DNA from: Combretum micranthum
Taxonomy: Eukaryota; Streptophyta; Magnoliopsida; Myrtales; Combretaceae
NCBI GenBank assembly: GCA_024138025.1
Contig: JAMXBD010000093.1
Span: 124,001 to 188,000, forward strand
DNA: 64,000 nucleotides
Direction of reading: 5' to 3'
Numbering within the stretch: position 1 is the first letter of the stretch; the number at the start of each line of letters is the position of its first letter. Under the pieces are notes generated by a model that was not told the origin of the DNA, did not search any database, and was given only the letters and a program-made list of their open reading frames with translations. The translations under genes were made by a program, and so were the position numbers. Shown here piece by piece: positions 36,872-47,984 of this stretch.

Positions 36872-38650
36872 TTGTAATAATCATGTGTCATATTCATTCT
36901 CCTTGATACATTCATGGGAAAGAATAAATTGCATATGAAGGAAAATTGTCAATTAGTGGAGGATATGCGTGTGTACTCTAGTTTCTACACTAATATTGTA
37001 TAAGTTCTTAGAAATTCCATGGTATATAGATACTAGAGTCCTCATAAGAAATTCTTAAGGAAGAATCATATATTAAGCTAAAAAGGGAAAAAGCCAAGTT
37101 CTTAGGCTTCATTATGTCTTTGATTTGGTTCCTTTCTTGGTATGAGAAGTTTCCGCATAATTTTCAAGGATTATTCAACTCCATGTCCAACGTTTTGTAA
37201 GACAAAAAATAAGATGATAAATAGACAAATTAACTAAGTGTTTCCTTTTTCCGTTTTATCATTTCCATTGCTTGACAAATTTTGAACTTTGGTAGATGTT
37301 ATGCAATAGTATTGTATTTGCAACAAGCTAAATAAATTAGGAAAATTTTACAGTCCTGCTATTAATTTTGATGGGACTAGCCTTGCCATCATCTAATGGC
37401 TCACGCCATACCCAACCGCAATCGAATTACAAAAATGGTTAATCTTCCATTTACTATATTTAGTTTAACGGTTAAATTATTGATGGGAATGCAGAAGCAA
37501 CAAATTATAATGAGTTAAGCTATTGTTTGATTGAATTTAATGTTATCTACTATATTAAAGTGGATGGACACATTATAATATCTTTTAGTGTTTTTGTTTT
37601 GTATCTTTGAATAATCCATTTTATTTATATGTTTGTCTAATAACCATCCACTCAACTTCCCAAAATCCACTCAAGATACCTATCTAATGATGTTTTTTTT
37701 TTAATCCTTTTCCTTTTCCTGTTGTCCCCATTTTGGAAATCTAAACATTGAGAGAACATCATTTCTACTATTAGCTTTTCAAACAGTCTTATATCTCGAG
37801 GCTAAAGAAACCAATCTTATATCTCATATCTTTATTTAAATTAATTATCATTTTAAAAATCCATAACATACACAAACAATAGTAGAGAAAATTTATCGTT
37901 TACCAAAGTAACAAAAAAAATTACACAAATATTAATTTTGACAAAAAAAGTATATAAATATCAATGCATTATTGGATTTAATACATGCAATATTATATTT
38001 TGAATGCGTATTGTATGTATTAAATGCGATGTAAATGTACTTTATAGAGGTTGATTTAGGGGTGAGTAACCAAAATATAATGTCAAATTCATGTAACTTT
38101 TTCTAAAATAAAAAATTTAAGATATAGTTTCTTATCATGAAGAATTTAGACACTCATGGTCATGATAATAAAAAATTATAAAAATCATAATTGGATCTAA
38201 GGATAGACGTAGGGCGATATAACTGTGTGGGTTATACATTAATTAAGTTAATGTTAGAACTATCGATATATATCTGCACACTAATATAATTATATTGTAT
38301 CTTTTATATATATAATTTTTGCTAATGATTGTAATATGATATTTTTTATAACTTCATAATTATAAAAAATTCATTCAGGAAATAATTAAGGGTATTTAGT
38401 GTATTTCGTAAGAGATATATATTACTTGAAAATTAATTATTAATTAAAAATTATAAAGTTAATACATGAAATGTCAAATTATATAATTAATGTCATTTAA
38501 TAATATTTTATGCCAGAAAGTTAAAATATTTGTAATGTGTACAATGTATCTTTAAAGACATTTAATGCTGGATTAAAATGGACATTCTTTCATTATATCT
38601 TAAATGAATTTATCCCCAAACACTAACACTTTTGATATAATTTACCCAGA
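36872..38650. other. AT-rich intergenic DNA, nothing assigned
   Basis: No sustained reading frame, recognisable domain or paired repeat was seen between the SINE-like fragment and the Copia LTR remnant. Confidence 0.4.
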
Positions 38651-38652
38651 GA

Positions 38653-38940
38653 CATTTCATGTAGTGGCGAAATGGGTGCACTTTCATTAATGACCAGATT
38701 TCTAACAGAAGTTATAAAAAAGACATCTTGAGTAGATTTAACACACTTGGAAAAGCTCATTGTTTGCAATCAAACAATATGTATCAAGTTCTTTATTAGT
38801 TTTGTCTATTGCTTGTAAGTTTTTCTCTTTCAACTTGAGAGATTTGAGTAGTACAATTGAGAGTGATAGTTGCAAATTTTTTGTAAGACACAACTCTAGA
38901 ATGCTTTGTGTGAATTAGTGAGTTCAAGTTCTGTCATATG
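38653..38940 (+). repeat. Copia left LTR, part 1 (before the chromovirus)
   Basis: Aligns by eye with 48729-49015 of the right LTR, with many differences, suggesting an old insertion. Ends at the CATATG target site of the chromovirus. Confidence 0.7.
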
Positions 38941-39410
38941 TGTCACGGTCCTAGGCTTTTCGCTAGCACAATGGAACCGCACGACGCTTATTATCCTACC
39001 TTAGTAGTAGTAAGCAAGCCTAACGCAGCAATATTTGGTTAACGATTGGTCTTAATATCTGTAAGCAACACACATAGGCAACAGTAAATAACCAACAATA
39101 AGTAAAAAGGGACGTGGGTAAGAATCAAACTGAAATGTATCACACTTTATTAATATCTCATGTACAGGCAATAGTATAATGTGTGTGGGGTTTGTGTAAA
39201 CTTGGATATCATTGACTGTGGGCAGTCAACCAGTGAGTAAAAGCTTCTATCCAGAAGAGTACTCATACCCCCACAAAGAGCTTTATTAGCTTTTATGGTT
39301 CTGATAGGAGGAGACATTAAAATTAGTGAGAAGGCAACACCAAAATAAAAATAAATAAAAATATTTACAATAATCCCCCCATATACTCCTAATATACAAG
39401 AGATCGTCAC
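38941..39410 (-). repeat. Chromovirus 3' LTR (470 bp)
   Basis: Near-identical partner of 44112-44600. The plus-strand copy begins tgtcacggtcctagg and ends agatcgtcac. It lacks the 16-bp duplication found in the other LTR. Confidence 0.93.
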
Positions 39411-39424
39411 ACCATCCCTCACTT
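39411..39424 (-). promoter_or_regulatory. Chromovirus polypurine tract
   Basis: The minus strand reads aagtgagggatggt immediately before the 3' LTR, the expected place and composition for the plus-strand primer. Confidence 0.75.
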
Positions 39425-39428
39425 AATC

Positions 39429-39868
39429 TATTGACGTTCTTGGCAAGGTGTGCTGGAGCTTGACCTTGATTCTTGAATCTTCCTTGCCTTAACTGCTCTT
39501 CTCTAAGCTTGAGGCATAAGATCTTCTTCTATCTCCCAGCTGTTATCTTGTTCTCCATGATCTTTCCACTTTACTAAGTATTCAGTATGTACTACTCCAG
39601 TGGTTGTATCTTTGACACTTCATTCAGCAAGGATGTCTTCGACGGCTTCTCTGACGTTAAAGTTGAACTTGATATTTGGCTGCTTTGACTCATTGTGCTT
39701 TGGATCTTCCATGTCAGGATAATATGGCTTCAAAACACTTACATGAAAGACAGGATGGAATTTCAACCATTTAGGTAGCTTCACTTTGTAGGCGGCTTTT
39801 CCAATCTTAACAATGATGGGAATTGGACCAACATACTTCTGCATAAGTCTTTTGTCTTTATGCTTCAA
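39429..39868 (-). pseudogene. Chromovirus integrase C-terminus and chromodomain
   Basis: An 82-codon open segment has the GPY/F-type end of integrase (KYVGPIPIIVKIGKAAYKVKLP and HPVFHVSVLKPY). After an in-frame TGA at about 39617-39619 the frame continues into a chromodomain: EYLVKWKDHGEQDNSWEIEED. An in-frame TAG at about 39513 probably replaces a Gln codon; the next stop in frame is at about 39429. In family members the chromodomain directs insertion to marked chromatin. Confidence 0.85.
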
Positions 39869-40890
39869 TGGTCTGATCTGGTCTAGAAAAAGCCTGATGA
39901 GGACTTGATCTCCAACATTGAATTCTCTGGGTCTAAGCTTCTCATCTACTCATTTCTTCATGCATCTGGAGGCTCTTTCAAGATAGGCTGTAGCAACTTT
40001 AGATTTCTACTTCCAATCCTTTACAAACATATAAGCTTTTGGGCATTTCTTAATATACGGCGCTGCTACTGTGTGGGGCAACAGTGGTTGTTGAGCCATA
40101 ACAATGTCCATAGGGCTCTTGTTGGAGGAAGAGCTCCGCTGGATGTTGAAATATAATTGGGCAATATCCAACAAATCCACCTAATTCATCTGGTTGGCAC
40201 TAACAAAGTGCCGTAAACACTCCTCCAGCATCCCATTAAACCGCAATGTCTGTCCTTCACTCTGAGGATGGTGGCTGAAGGACATACTGAGTTCATACCC
40301 TAAAATGTTAACCAATTTGGTCTAGAACTTCTCTATGAATCTGGCATCCCGATCACTTACAATGTTTTGAGGTACACCCTAAAACTTTACAACATGCTTG
40401 AAGAAAAGTTGGGCAGTCTCTGTAGCATTCGAACTTTCCGTGGTTGGAATGAAGGTGGCATACTTTGAAAATCTATCTACCACAACCAAGATGGATGAGA
40501 GTTCGCCCACTTTAGGTAGGGAAGTGATGAAATCCATGGAGACACTCTCCCATGGGCGAGAAGGTACTGGGAGGGGTTCCAACAACCCTGCAGGTTTCTG
40601 CCTCTCGATCTTGTCCTACTGACAAGTTAAGTACGTTCTGTTATAGTTCATCACATCTTCCTTCATATCCGACTAGTAATAACCCTGCTTCAACAAGCTC
40701 ATCATCCTCTGCCATCCGAGATGACCAGTCCACAATGTATCATGGCACTCCCTCATAAGCGCCTTCCTCAAGTTCCCTACGTTGGGAACGTACAAGCGTC
40801 AACCTTTGGTGTAGATCAGATCACCTTCAACCAAAAATCTGCGAGTCTTACCTTCATCAATCGAATGCTTCAAGTTCTTGGCCAACAAGT
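39869..40890 (-). pseudogene. Chromovirus integrase
   Basis: Remnant of the N-terminal zinc region near 40620-40760, then the DDE core: SMDFITSLPK with the first Asp (about 40529), VSDRDARF with the second (about 40350), and a LEECLRHFV segment holding the Glu (about 40220). Stops occur at about 40378, 40320, 40180 and within 40000-40160. Several replace positions where related elements have Trp or Gln. Confidence 0.82.
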
Positions 40891-40992
40891 CTTGGTCTAA
40901 GTGTTATTTGATCTATTCTCGGATAGTACCGGCAACTCAACTGGTAGATTGTTGAGCTATCTCGGCCAAATAGGCCAAATCTGCTTTTCTAC

Positions 40993-41445
40993 TCAAAGAA
41001 TCTGCCACTTGATTTGTACGCCCACTGTGATACACAATCTCCATTTCAAACTTTGCAAGGAATTCCTACCATATGCCTGCTTGGCTGACAGTTTTGGTTG
41101 AGTAAGAATATGGCTGGCAATAGAATTATCAGTTCTTACAAGGAACTTCGACCCCAATAAGTAATGCTTCCACGTTCTGAGGCAGTGCATAATAGGTAGC
41201 AGCTCCTTCTCCTGTGCTGAGTATCTACGCTCAGTGGGGTTCAGCTTCCGACTCTCGTGTGCCACTGGATGGCCCTCCTGGATCAATACCCCACCTAAGG
41301 CAATATTAAAGGCATCCGTGTGAACTTCAAAAGGTTTAGAGATGTCAGGTAGGGCAAGGACCGGCTCCTCTATCACAACCCACTTCAACCCTTCGAAGGT
41401 AACCCAACATTCCTCATTCCAAGACCATACTCGGTCCTTCTTCAA
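40993..41445 (-). pseudogene. Chromovirus RNase H domain
   Basis: A 150-codon open segment with the RT-connection word WNEECWVTFEGLK, then VHTDAFNIALGGVLIQ (first catalytic Asp), AQEKELLPIMHCLRTWKHYL (second acidic position) and VRTDNSIASHIL (third). It degrades the RNA of the RNA:DNA hybrid during reverse transcription. The final part runs into a frame change near 41050. Confidence 0.88.
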
Positions 41446-41585
41446 AAGATTTGTAAGGGGAGCAACCCTCTTGGAATACCCCTCTACAAAATGCTGGTAA
41501 TAATTAGCAAGTCCAAGAAACGAGCGTAGCTCGGTGATACTTCTTAGAACAGGCCGCTCTTGAATAACATCTACCTTGGCCCCAT

Positions 41586-42419
41586 CTATCCTGATATGCC
41601 TTCTTCAATCACATGCCTAAGAAAGTTGATGCACTTCTGGGCAAAGGCACATTTTTCATGCTTCACGTACAAATGGTTTTCCCTCAACTTCTGAAATACC
41701 ATCTGCAAGTGTTTCACATGGTCCTCCAACGTCCTGCTATACACAACAATGTCGTCTAGATAGACAACAACAAATTTATCTAGATAATTACAAAAAACAT
41801 TATTCATTAAAGTACAAAAAGTTGTAGGAGCATTAGTGAGATTGAATGGCATCACCAGGAATTCGTAAGCCCCATAGCAGGTTACACAAGTAGTTTTAGG
41901 CTCATCTCCCTCAGTAATGCGGACTTGATGATAGCCTGAGCGAAGATCTAATTCGATGAAGTATTTGGTACCACTCAATTGATCAAACAAATTAGCAATA
42001 AGAGGAATGAGATAATGATTTCTCACTGTAAGTTTGTTGAGTGCTCGATAATCAATATACAATCTCAAACACTCATCATGCTTCTTCTGAAATAAGACAG
42101 GAGCCCTATATTGTGCTTTCGATGGGCGAATGAAACCCGCCTCTAACAACTCATCAAGCTGCTTTCTCAATTCTGCTAGTTCTAGAGGCGACATTCTGTA
42201 TGGAGCCTTGGTAGGTGGCTTGGCCCTTGGGATCAACTCAATTTCATGATCCAGTAGCCTTCTTGGAGGTAGCTCCGTCCGGAGCTTGTCAGGCATAATT
42301 GAACCATACTCCTTCAGAACATTTTGAATTACCCCTAGAATCTCATCATTCCCTCCATCCTCCTTCTCTATCAAGACGGCAAGAAATGTTGGCTCCTGGT
42401 GCTGGAGCCCTCGCTTCAA
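41586..42419 (-). pseudogene. Chromovirus reverse transcriptase
   Basis: A 277-codon open segment carries most of the RT domain: the entry segment (PPTKAPYRMSP), LRLYIDYRALNKLT, the first catalytic block IELDLRSGYHQVRI, the FLVMPF region and the YLDD box at 41751-41762, followed by DHVKHLQMVFQKLRE. All three catalytic Asp positions look present. It stops at 41586, before the thumb and connection; the rest continues in other frames or across stops toward RNase H. Confidence 0.92.
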
Positions 42420-42880
42420 TTAAAGCGCTGAAAGCATCATTGCCCTAATGTTCTTACCGTTGCTACTCCCACTACCAAATTTCCTCCTTTGAATGAGCAC
42501 ATAACATGGCTTATCACCCATGAACACTAGGCAATCAGCTACTGACAAGGAAGCAACTCCAGCACTTCTCAGAAATTCTATCCCCAGGACTATTCTGAAG
42601 TCATCTAAAGTGACAGCAGTGAAGTTGAGATTCCCGCTCCAATCTCCAACCTTCACCTTCACACTCTTCGCAACTCCCTGAACTGGATGGGCCTTGGAGT
42701 TTATAGCTTTAATTTGGCTAGAATCATTAGACAACACTAGCCCCAATCTCTATGCTTCAGGCATATCAATGAAATTATGTGTGGCTCCCGAATCAACCAT
42801 TGCACTGGTAATCTTACCATTGATGTGCAACTGAACAAACATCAGTTCATTGTCAATCTTGGCTTTGCTAGGCTTTGTGA
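42420..42880 (-). pseudogene. Chromovirus aspartic protease region
   Basis: The retropepsin active-site word VDSGATHNFI is encoded at about 42770-42798 (catalytic Asp codon 42793-42795). A stop then separates it from the rest of the domain (42746-42420), which contains GDWSGNLNFTAV and VLGIEFL. That downstream segment ends at a TAA near 42420, before RT. The protease would release Gag and Pol products; here it is broken. Confidence 0.8.
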
Positions 42881-44084
42881 AGGCCTTCCTAATGGCTAAC
42901 AACATGTGTAAAGCTCCCATCCTAGGCTGTTCTTCACAATCTTCCTCAGACTCCTCATTCGGACAAGTACCTTTTGCCTTCTTCGTTAGGGCATTGAGTG
43001 CAGCCTTAGTTAGACATTCTGCTACCCTATAAGGTCCATTACACAGGAAACAAGCGAGTGTTGGCTTCTTGCCACTGCTTGATGCACCATTTTTCCCCGT
43101 TTATCAAGAGCCATAAAATTTCTTTTGGCTCCCTCCATTACCGTGGTTGTTAGAACTTGAGGCTCCCCCACTCTTGGGTTTACCCGACTTGCTAGACTTT
43201 CCACCATCATGTCTCGATGACATACTCTTCCCTTTGGAATCATTGGTGTAGTCTGTCAAGTGCTTAGCAGCTGTTTACGCCTGAGTCAAATTCTCTACTC
43301 GTTGCCTCTGCAATTGATTCCTGGCATATGGCTTCAATCCTTCCAGGAAATAGAATAACTTATCATCTTCACTCATACTCTTGATATCAAGCACAAGTGC
43401 CGAAAAATCTCTGACATATTGCCGGATATCATTGACATGGTGAAGCTCACGTAGCTTCTTCCTAGCATTATACTCAACATTCTCAAGGAAGAATTGAGTT
43501 TGCAACTCAATCCTCAACTGTACCCATGTATCTATATGTGCCGTACCATTCTGGATCTACTCATATTTGGTGCGTTGCCACAGTTTAGCATCACTTATTA
43601 GGAACATAGTGGCTATGGAGACCTTTGTGCCCTCATCAGTATGTCTCATAGCTGTGAAATACTGTTCCATGTCGAAGATGAAGTTCTCCAACATTTTGGC
43701 ATCCTTCACGCCAATAAATGGTTTTGGCTCAAGCACTTTCGATTGAGTAGCAGGAGCTTGAGCTTGGGCTTGAGCGGAAGCATTTGCAACAGCTCGCGTC
43801 AACAATGCAACTTGCTGCCTCAACTCTTCCACTGTCTCTACAGTGACATATCTCACCAACCCGTTTCTTAGCCCTTTGATAACTACGTGCGATTCCTCCC
43901 GAAGAGTGGCAACAGCCATCTCACCAACCCTTGTGGTGATTTCTTAACTTGATGTCTCAACATCAGTCATACTTTTATTAAGAGGCAGTAATGCGTCAAG
44001 ATGCCGGGAAATATCCGCTACCTGCACATCCAAAGCATCTAGTCTTCGAGCAAACTCTTCTTGTCGTGTTATGGTTGTTCCCAC
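42880..44084 (-). pseudogene. Chromovirus gag
   Basis: Capsid/nucleocapsid polyprotein remnant. The frame is readable from 44084, just inside the primer site, where the probable start codon is now GTG. A stop interrupts it at 43944-43946; a later ATG at 43919 opens a 120-codon segment, and further stops fall near 43556, 43274 and 43100. The retrotransposon gag core is recognisable at about 43300-43700 (KLWQRTKYE, FFLENVEYNARKKL, FYFLEGLKPYARNQL). A Ser/Gly/Lys-rich linker then leads to a zinc knuckle at about 43028-43060 of form C-x2-C-x3-Y-x4-C, in which the expected His is Tyr. Confidence 0.85.
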
Positions 44085-44097
44085 TAGAATAACCTAA

Positions 44098-44109
44098 GCT
44101 CTGATACCA
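44098..44109 (-). promoter_or_regulatory. Chromovirus primer-binding site (tRNA-iMet)
   Basis: The minus strand reads TGGTATCAGAGC directly inside the 5' LTR, a perfect match to the plant initiator-methionine tRNA primer site. Confidence 0.92.
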
Positions 44110-44111
44110 AC

Positions 44112-44600
44112 TGTCACGGTCCTAGGCTTTTCGCTAGCATAATGGAACCGTGCAGTGCTTACTGTCCTACCTTAGTAGTAGTAAGCAAGCCTATCGCAGC
44201 AATATTCAGTTAACGATCGGTCTTAATATCTGTAAGCAACACACATAAGCAACAGTAAATAACCAACAATAAGTAAAAAAGGGACGTGGGTAAGAATCAA
44301 TTTGAAATGTATCACACTTTATTAATATCTCATTTACAGGCAACAGTAAAGTGTGTGTGGGGGTTTGTGTAAACTGGGATATCATTGATTGTGGGCAGTC
44401 AACCAGTGAGTAAGAGCTTCTATCCAGAAGAGTACTCACACCCCCACAAAGAGCTTTATTCACAAAGAGCTTTATTAGCTTTTTTGGTTCTGACAGGAGG
44501 AGACATTAAAATTGGTGAGAAGGCAATACCAAAAATAAAAATAAATAAAAATATTTACAATAATCCCCCCATATACTCCCAATATACAAGAGATCGTCAC
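44112..44600 (-). repeat. Chromovirus 5' LTR (489 bp) with a 16-bp internal duplication
   Basis: Pairs with 38941-39410. It contains cacaaagagctttatt twice in tandem (44445-44460 and 44461-44476), present once in the other LTR, so the duplication arose after insertion. Several differences between the LTRs are transitions clustered in the CG-rich stretch near 44148-44163. Confidence 0.93.
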
Positions 44601-44606
44601 CATATG

Positions 44607-44970
44607 GGTGGATTTGTATTTACTGAGAAAGGCACAACTTTAGTGGTTAATATGTAGGAGTTATTGAGGTGTCTATATGTAGGTTCTTGTGAGCATTGCT
44701 TTTGTGTTTTATATATAGTGGTTTGTGAATTCTTAGCTGGGAGGTATTTATGTCCATGGACACTAATAGATAGTTTGAACTTCATGTTATATATGGGCTT
44801 GCTTTCTCTTTCTCTTCTCTTTTTATTTTGTAGCATGTTATTTATTTCATATTTATTTTGTTTAAATCATTGAGTTTGCTAATTTAGAACTAAAATAAAA
44901 AATAGATAAAAGTGGTCATAAACTCAATTCATCCAGCCTCTTTAGTTTAGTTTAGTTTAGTGTGTTTTTA
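44607..44970 (+). repeat. Copia left LTR, part 2 (after the chromovirus)
   Basis: Continues the alignment with the right LTR (about 49018-49345): ggcacaactttagtgg corresponds to gacataactatagtgg, and tcattgagtttgctaatttagaa to tcattgggtttgctatttagaa. The 3' part (actcaattcatccagcctc) resembles the pyrimidine-rich end common in plant Copia LTRs. It is followed by four tttag units. Confidence 0.7.
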
Positions 44971-44971
44971 A

Positions 44972-44985
44972 TTGATACCAAAGTT
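44972..44985 (+). promoter_or_regulatory. Decayed Copia primer-binding site
   Basis: ttgataccaaagtt just after the left LTR resembles the tRNA-iMet primer site TTGGTATCAAAGCT with a few transitions. The position supports it; the match is imperfect. Confidence 0.4.
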
Positions 44986-45289
44986 AATCTCTATCTTTTG
45001 CATGCTTAATTTCATAATAAAGGTAATGGCTATAAATACAAAAAAATTCTAGAGGTTCAAGCTATAAATAGACCGTCACTATTGATCAATAAAAATTATT
45101 TGTATTAGAAATGTAGCATGAAAATTTTTTTAAAAGCTTAAGATAGATTTTTGTAGAGTATGTTTGGGAATTGTCTTATCAAACTAAAAGAAAAGAATAA
45201 ATAAATTATACTATGGTGAATGAGAAAAAGTACAATTAAATTGCTATGAATATATTGTATTGTAAAATAAATGAAAATGACTTTAGTAG

Positions 45290-46930
45290 AATAGGCACAT
45301 GTGAAAGCACTAAACAAATTTGGGATGGATTAGAATACTCGTAGATCATAAAGAGCTGAAGATATAAAAATTAACCTTCCATGTGGACAAGTTGAAAATT
45401 ATAAGATGATGATACGTAAAATATGTTCATCAATACTATAAATCTTTCGAGTATACTTGTTAATAAATTCTCCAATGTGGAAACTAATTCCAAATTTCTT
45501 AAGTCATTGTCAAGAGATTAGAAAGCTAAGAGGATTGCAATTGAAGAAGCAGATGATCTTAGTACAATGTCGTAGCGGCAACTTCTTGGAACTCTCAAGA
45601 CGTATGAGATAATCAAGAGACAAGTAGCTAAGAAGAAATCAATTGCACTTAAAAGCAACATGCTTTGACTCAAGTGATGAAGAAAGTGAAGATGATGAGG
45701 ATGAGGACTTAAACTGATGGCTAAGAAATTCATGGATTTCTTGAAATTCAATAAGAAGTTGGAGAAGAAAAACAAGTTGTAATACCTCTAAATCCAAGAA
45801 GGATGTGATCAATTGCTACAAGTGTCATAACCCAAGTTAAATGCCAAAAGGTTATGAAGGCTAATAAAGGATCAAAGAATAAGGCATTAGCGACTACGTA
45901 AAGTGATGAAGACTCTTGTGATTCCAATGGAGGCATACAATTCGTGACCTTCGATGATGAGATATGTTCTCCTTCATATGATGTTTCTTATAATGACTTG
46001 ATAGATATGTACGATAAGTTGTGCAATGAAATGGTAAAAATGCAAAGGGAAATTAAGCTGTTAAAAAGTATGATGAAAAAAGTAGGAAATGAATTTGATG
46101 TCTTCAAAAACGAAATATAATGAGCTTGAAGATGAGAAATGAAAGACTATGCAAAGATAATGAATAATTCAATTAAGAAAATTAAAAGTTAAAAATTAGG
46201 AACAATGAATGAAAAATTAGATAAGACTTGTTAGAAATTGAAAACGAGACAATGAAAGGAGATAGGAAGCCATTATATCTGATGTAATTACATGAGGGAG
46301 CTAGAGAAGCTTAAATTGGAAAATGCAAATTTAAAATCTAGCTAAAATGATTGAAAGTAAACTATAGCCAACATTGAAGAAGAAAATAATTTGAAAATGC
46401 TTCTTAATTAACAAAAACTTGCTTTAAATAAGTGTGAAATTGGCCATAATGGAAACAATAAGAACAAGTCCTGTAAGAGTACTTTTATAAAAGCAACTCA
46501 TAGAACTTATAACTATTGTGATAAAATTGACTATATCGCATATAATTGTGAAATAAGGAACATGGGAGCTTTAGGTCATGAAAGTAAAGATGGTTTGTGT
46601 TATAAGATAAATGTAATAAACTCATTCCATATCTATAAGGTTAAGCTTTTAGATCAGATGGTTGTGGTGCTAACCTTAACATGATATCAGAGCAGGAGGT
46701 CAAGAGTTCGAACCCTTGCACACTCATTACAACCCATTAAAATTAAATTGTTCACTTGATGGGCATTTGTCAAAATCAAAAGATAAATATAATAGCTTAC
46801 ACCATATCTATAAGTTTAAGCTTTTAGATGAAATGGTTATGGTATTAACCTTAACAATTTGAGTTCCAAAGGGATAAATTTATGATGTTGAAACTAACCC
46901 AATGAACCTAAATAAAAATGGATACTACGG
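45290..46930 (+). pseudogene. Copia gag remnant
   Basis: Broken reading frames carry Copia gag landmarks in order. IWDGLEYS near 45325 belongs to the gag core. A first zinc-knuckle remnant (C-x2-C near 45810, INCYKC) ends at a stop. A charged coiled-coil-like segment at about 45950-46120 includes YDKLCNEMVKM. A second knuckle remnant near 46515-46550 (YCDKID...YNC) has Tyr where the metal-binding His is expected. A VPKG word follows near 46865, where the usual preceding Trp codon is now TGA. Stops and frameshifts are frequent. The TRIM element interrupts the frame at 46598-46856. Confidence 0.65.
46598..46856 (+). mobile_element. TRIM (terminal-repeat retrotransposon in miniature), 259 bp
   Basis: Two direct repeats, 46598-46681 and 46768-46856, both begin TGT and end ccttaaca. 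They share atatctataag, ttaagcttttagat, atggtt and taaccttaaca. Immediately after the first is tgatatcagagc (46682-46693), one base from the tRNA-iMet primer site. The 86-bp interior has no coding capacity. Flanks gtttg (46593-46597) and atttg (46857-46861) match at 4 of 5 bases, as expected for an old target duplication. It lies inside the Copia gag remnant. A tRNA-like word gagttcgaaccc follows the primer site, so a SINE is the alternative, but the paired termini favour a TRIM. Confidence 0.7.
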
Positions 46931-47984
46931 AGATGGTTGCTCATATTTTTAGGTTCCCTCAAGGTGAATCAATCAATGGAACCGGGACGATGATCACATT
47001 CAAGCTAATTATCTTGACCCTGAAGGATCAAGAGTTTAAATACAATTGAGTTATTCTTATTTATTTACCTGACCTATTTGATATGTTTTATCTTTGGGTT
47101 TTATTTGAATGTCAGTCGATGCTTAATATATGTTTCTAAATGCATAGGAATGCCTTTGAAACTAGTTTGAAGTCTTCTTTTGCAATAGCTTGGTATCAGG
47201 ACATGATCGTCTTAGTCTTTTAACTACACGTCCCAAATGCTTACTTTAATGGTTCTTGAAATCCATGTTCATGCTTAGCTCTTCTATGCTTATCCAAGTA
47301 GATTGATCACATTTGGCTTGCGAAGTTCACTTGAATATGCTTTAAGCTAATTAGTGACCTATAGAGTTATCTTATATTAAAACGAGGTCTAAATCACTTG
47401 AAAAATGATATGTTGAAAAACATACTAAATCTTGCTTCTTCATGCTTAGTAATGTATATCAAACTTGTTTGGATGATTAAACATGACTGATGATGATCTT
47501 AGGGAAATTTGTGCATCTTTGAGCAGAAATTCATCTTTTATGTGGTCATGATGTGCATATATTAAGATGAGATATACGTAAAAGACATTATTCTTCATAT
47601 TTGTCATAGCCACATGAACTTGTGGAACATCCTTTGGGTGTTCAATTTTGAGATTGTGTATTTTTTTGTGAGAACCTACTACCAATAGCTATTGTTTGAT
47701 CTTAGCCTATAGCATCCAACTTCTCTATTGTTGAATTTGAGTGGAGTTTATGGAAGCTTGTGTGAAAGTTATGCCATAAAATATAAGGTTCTTTAGGATG
47801 TCTTAGTGCTATGAAAGTCTATGTAAAATTTATTGGTGTTAATGTGTTATATTGTCATTTTTGTACTTGTTTTGCATGATGGCTAATGTCTTCACTTAAG
47901 CCAATACTTTGTCGGTTTTTCCACTTAACTTCCTCTCTCTTTATTGCTTAGCATTGACCATGGTGATTTTGATAGGTCAAAAGG

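Larger units (their letters stand above)
38941..44600 (-). mobile_element. Full-length Ty3/gypsy chromovirus, 5.66 kb, inactivated
   Basis: On the minus strand the order is 5' LTR (44600-44112), primer site, gag, protease, RT, RNase H, integrase, chromodomain, PPT, 3' LTR (39410-38941). The C-terminal chromodomain (EYLVKWKDH...NSWE at about 39535-39585) marks a chromovirus; the clade is not certain. CATATG occurs directly on both sides (38935-38940 and 44601-44606), the target duplication; one extra base makes the exact terminal nucleotide ambiguous. About 28 substitutions were counted by hand between the LTRs (about 6%). At an assumed 1.3e-8 per site per year this is about 2.3 million years. 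At least ten in-frame stops make it non-autonomous now. Confidence 0.93.

Noticed and set aside
40398..40758. Plus-strand open frames of 68-74 codons
   Set aside because: They are shadows opposite the chromovirus integrase.
46682..46720. tRNA-like string with a gttcgaaccc word
   Set aside because: It begins with a retroelement primer site between two terminal repeats; no cloverleaf can be drawn, so no tRNA gene is called.
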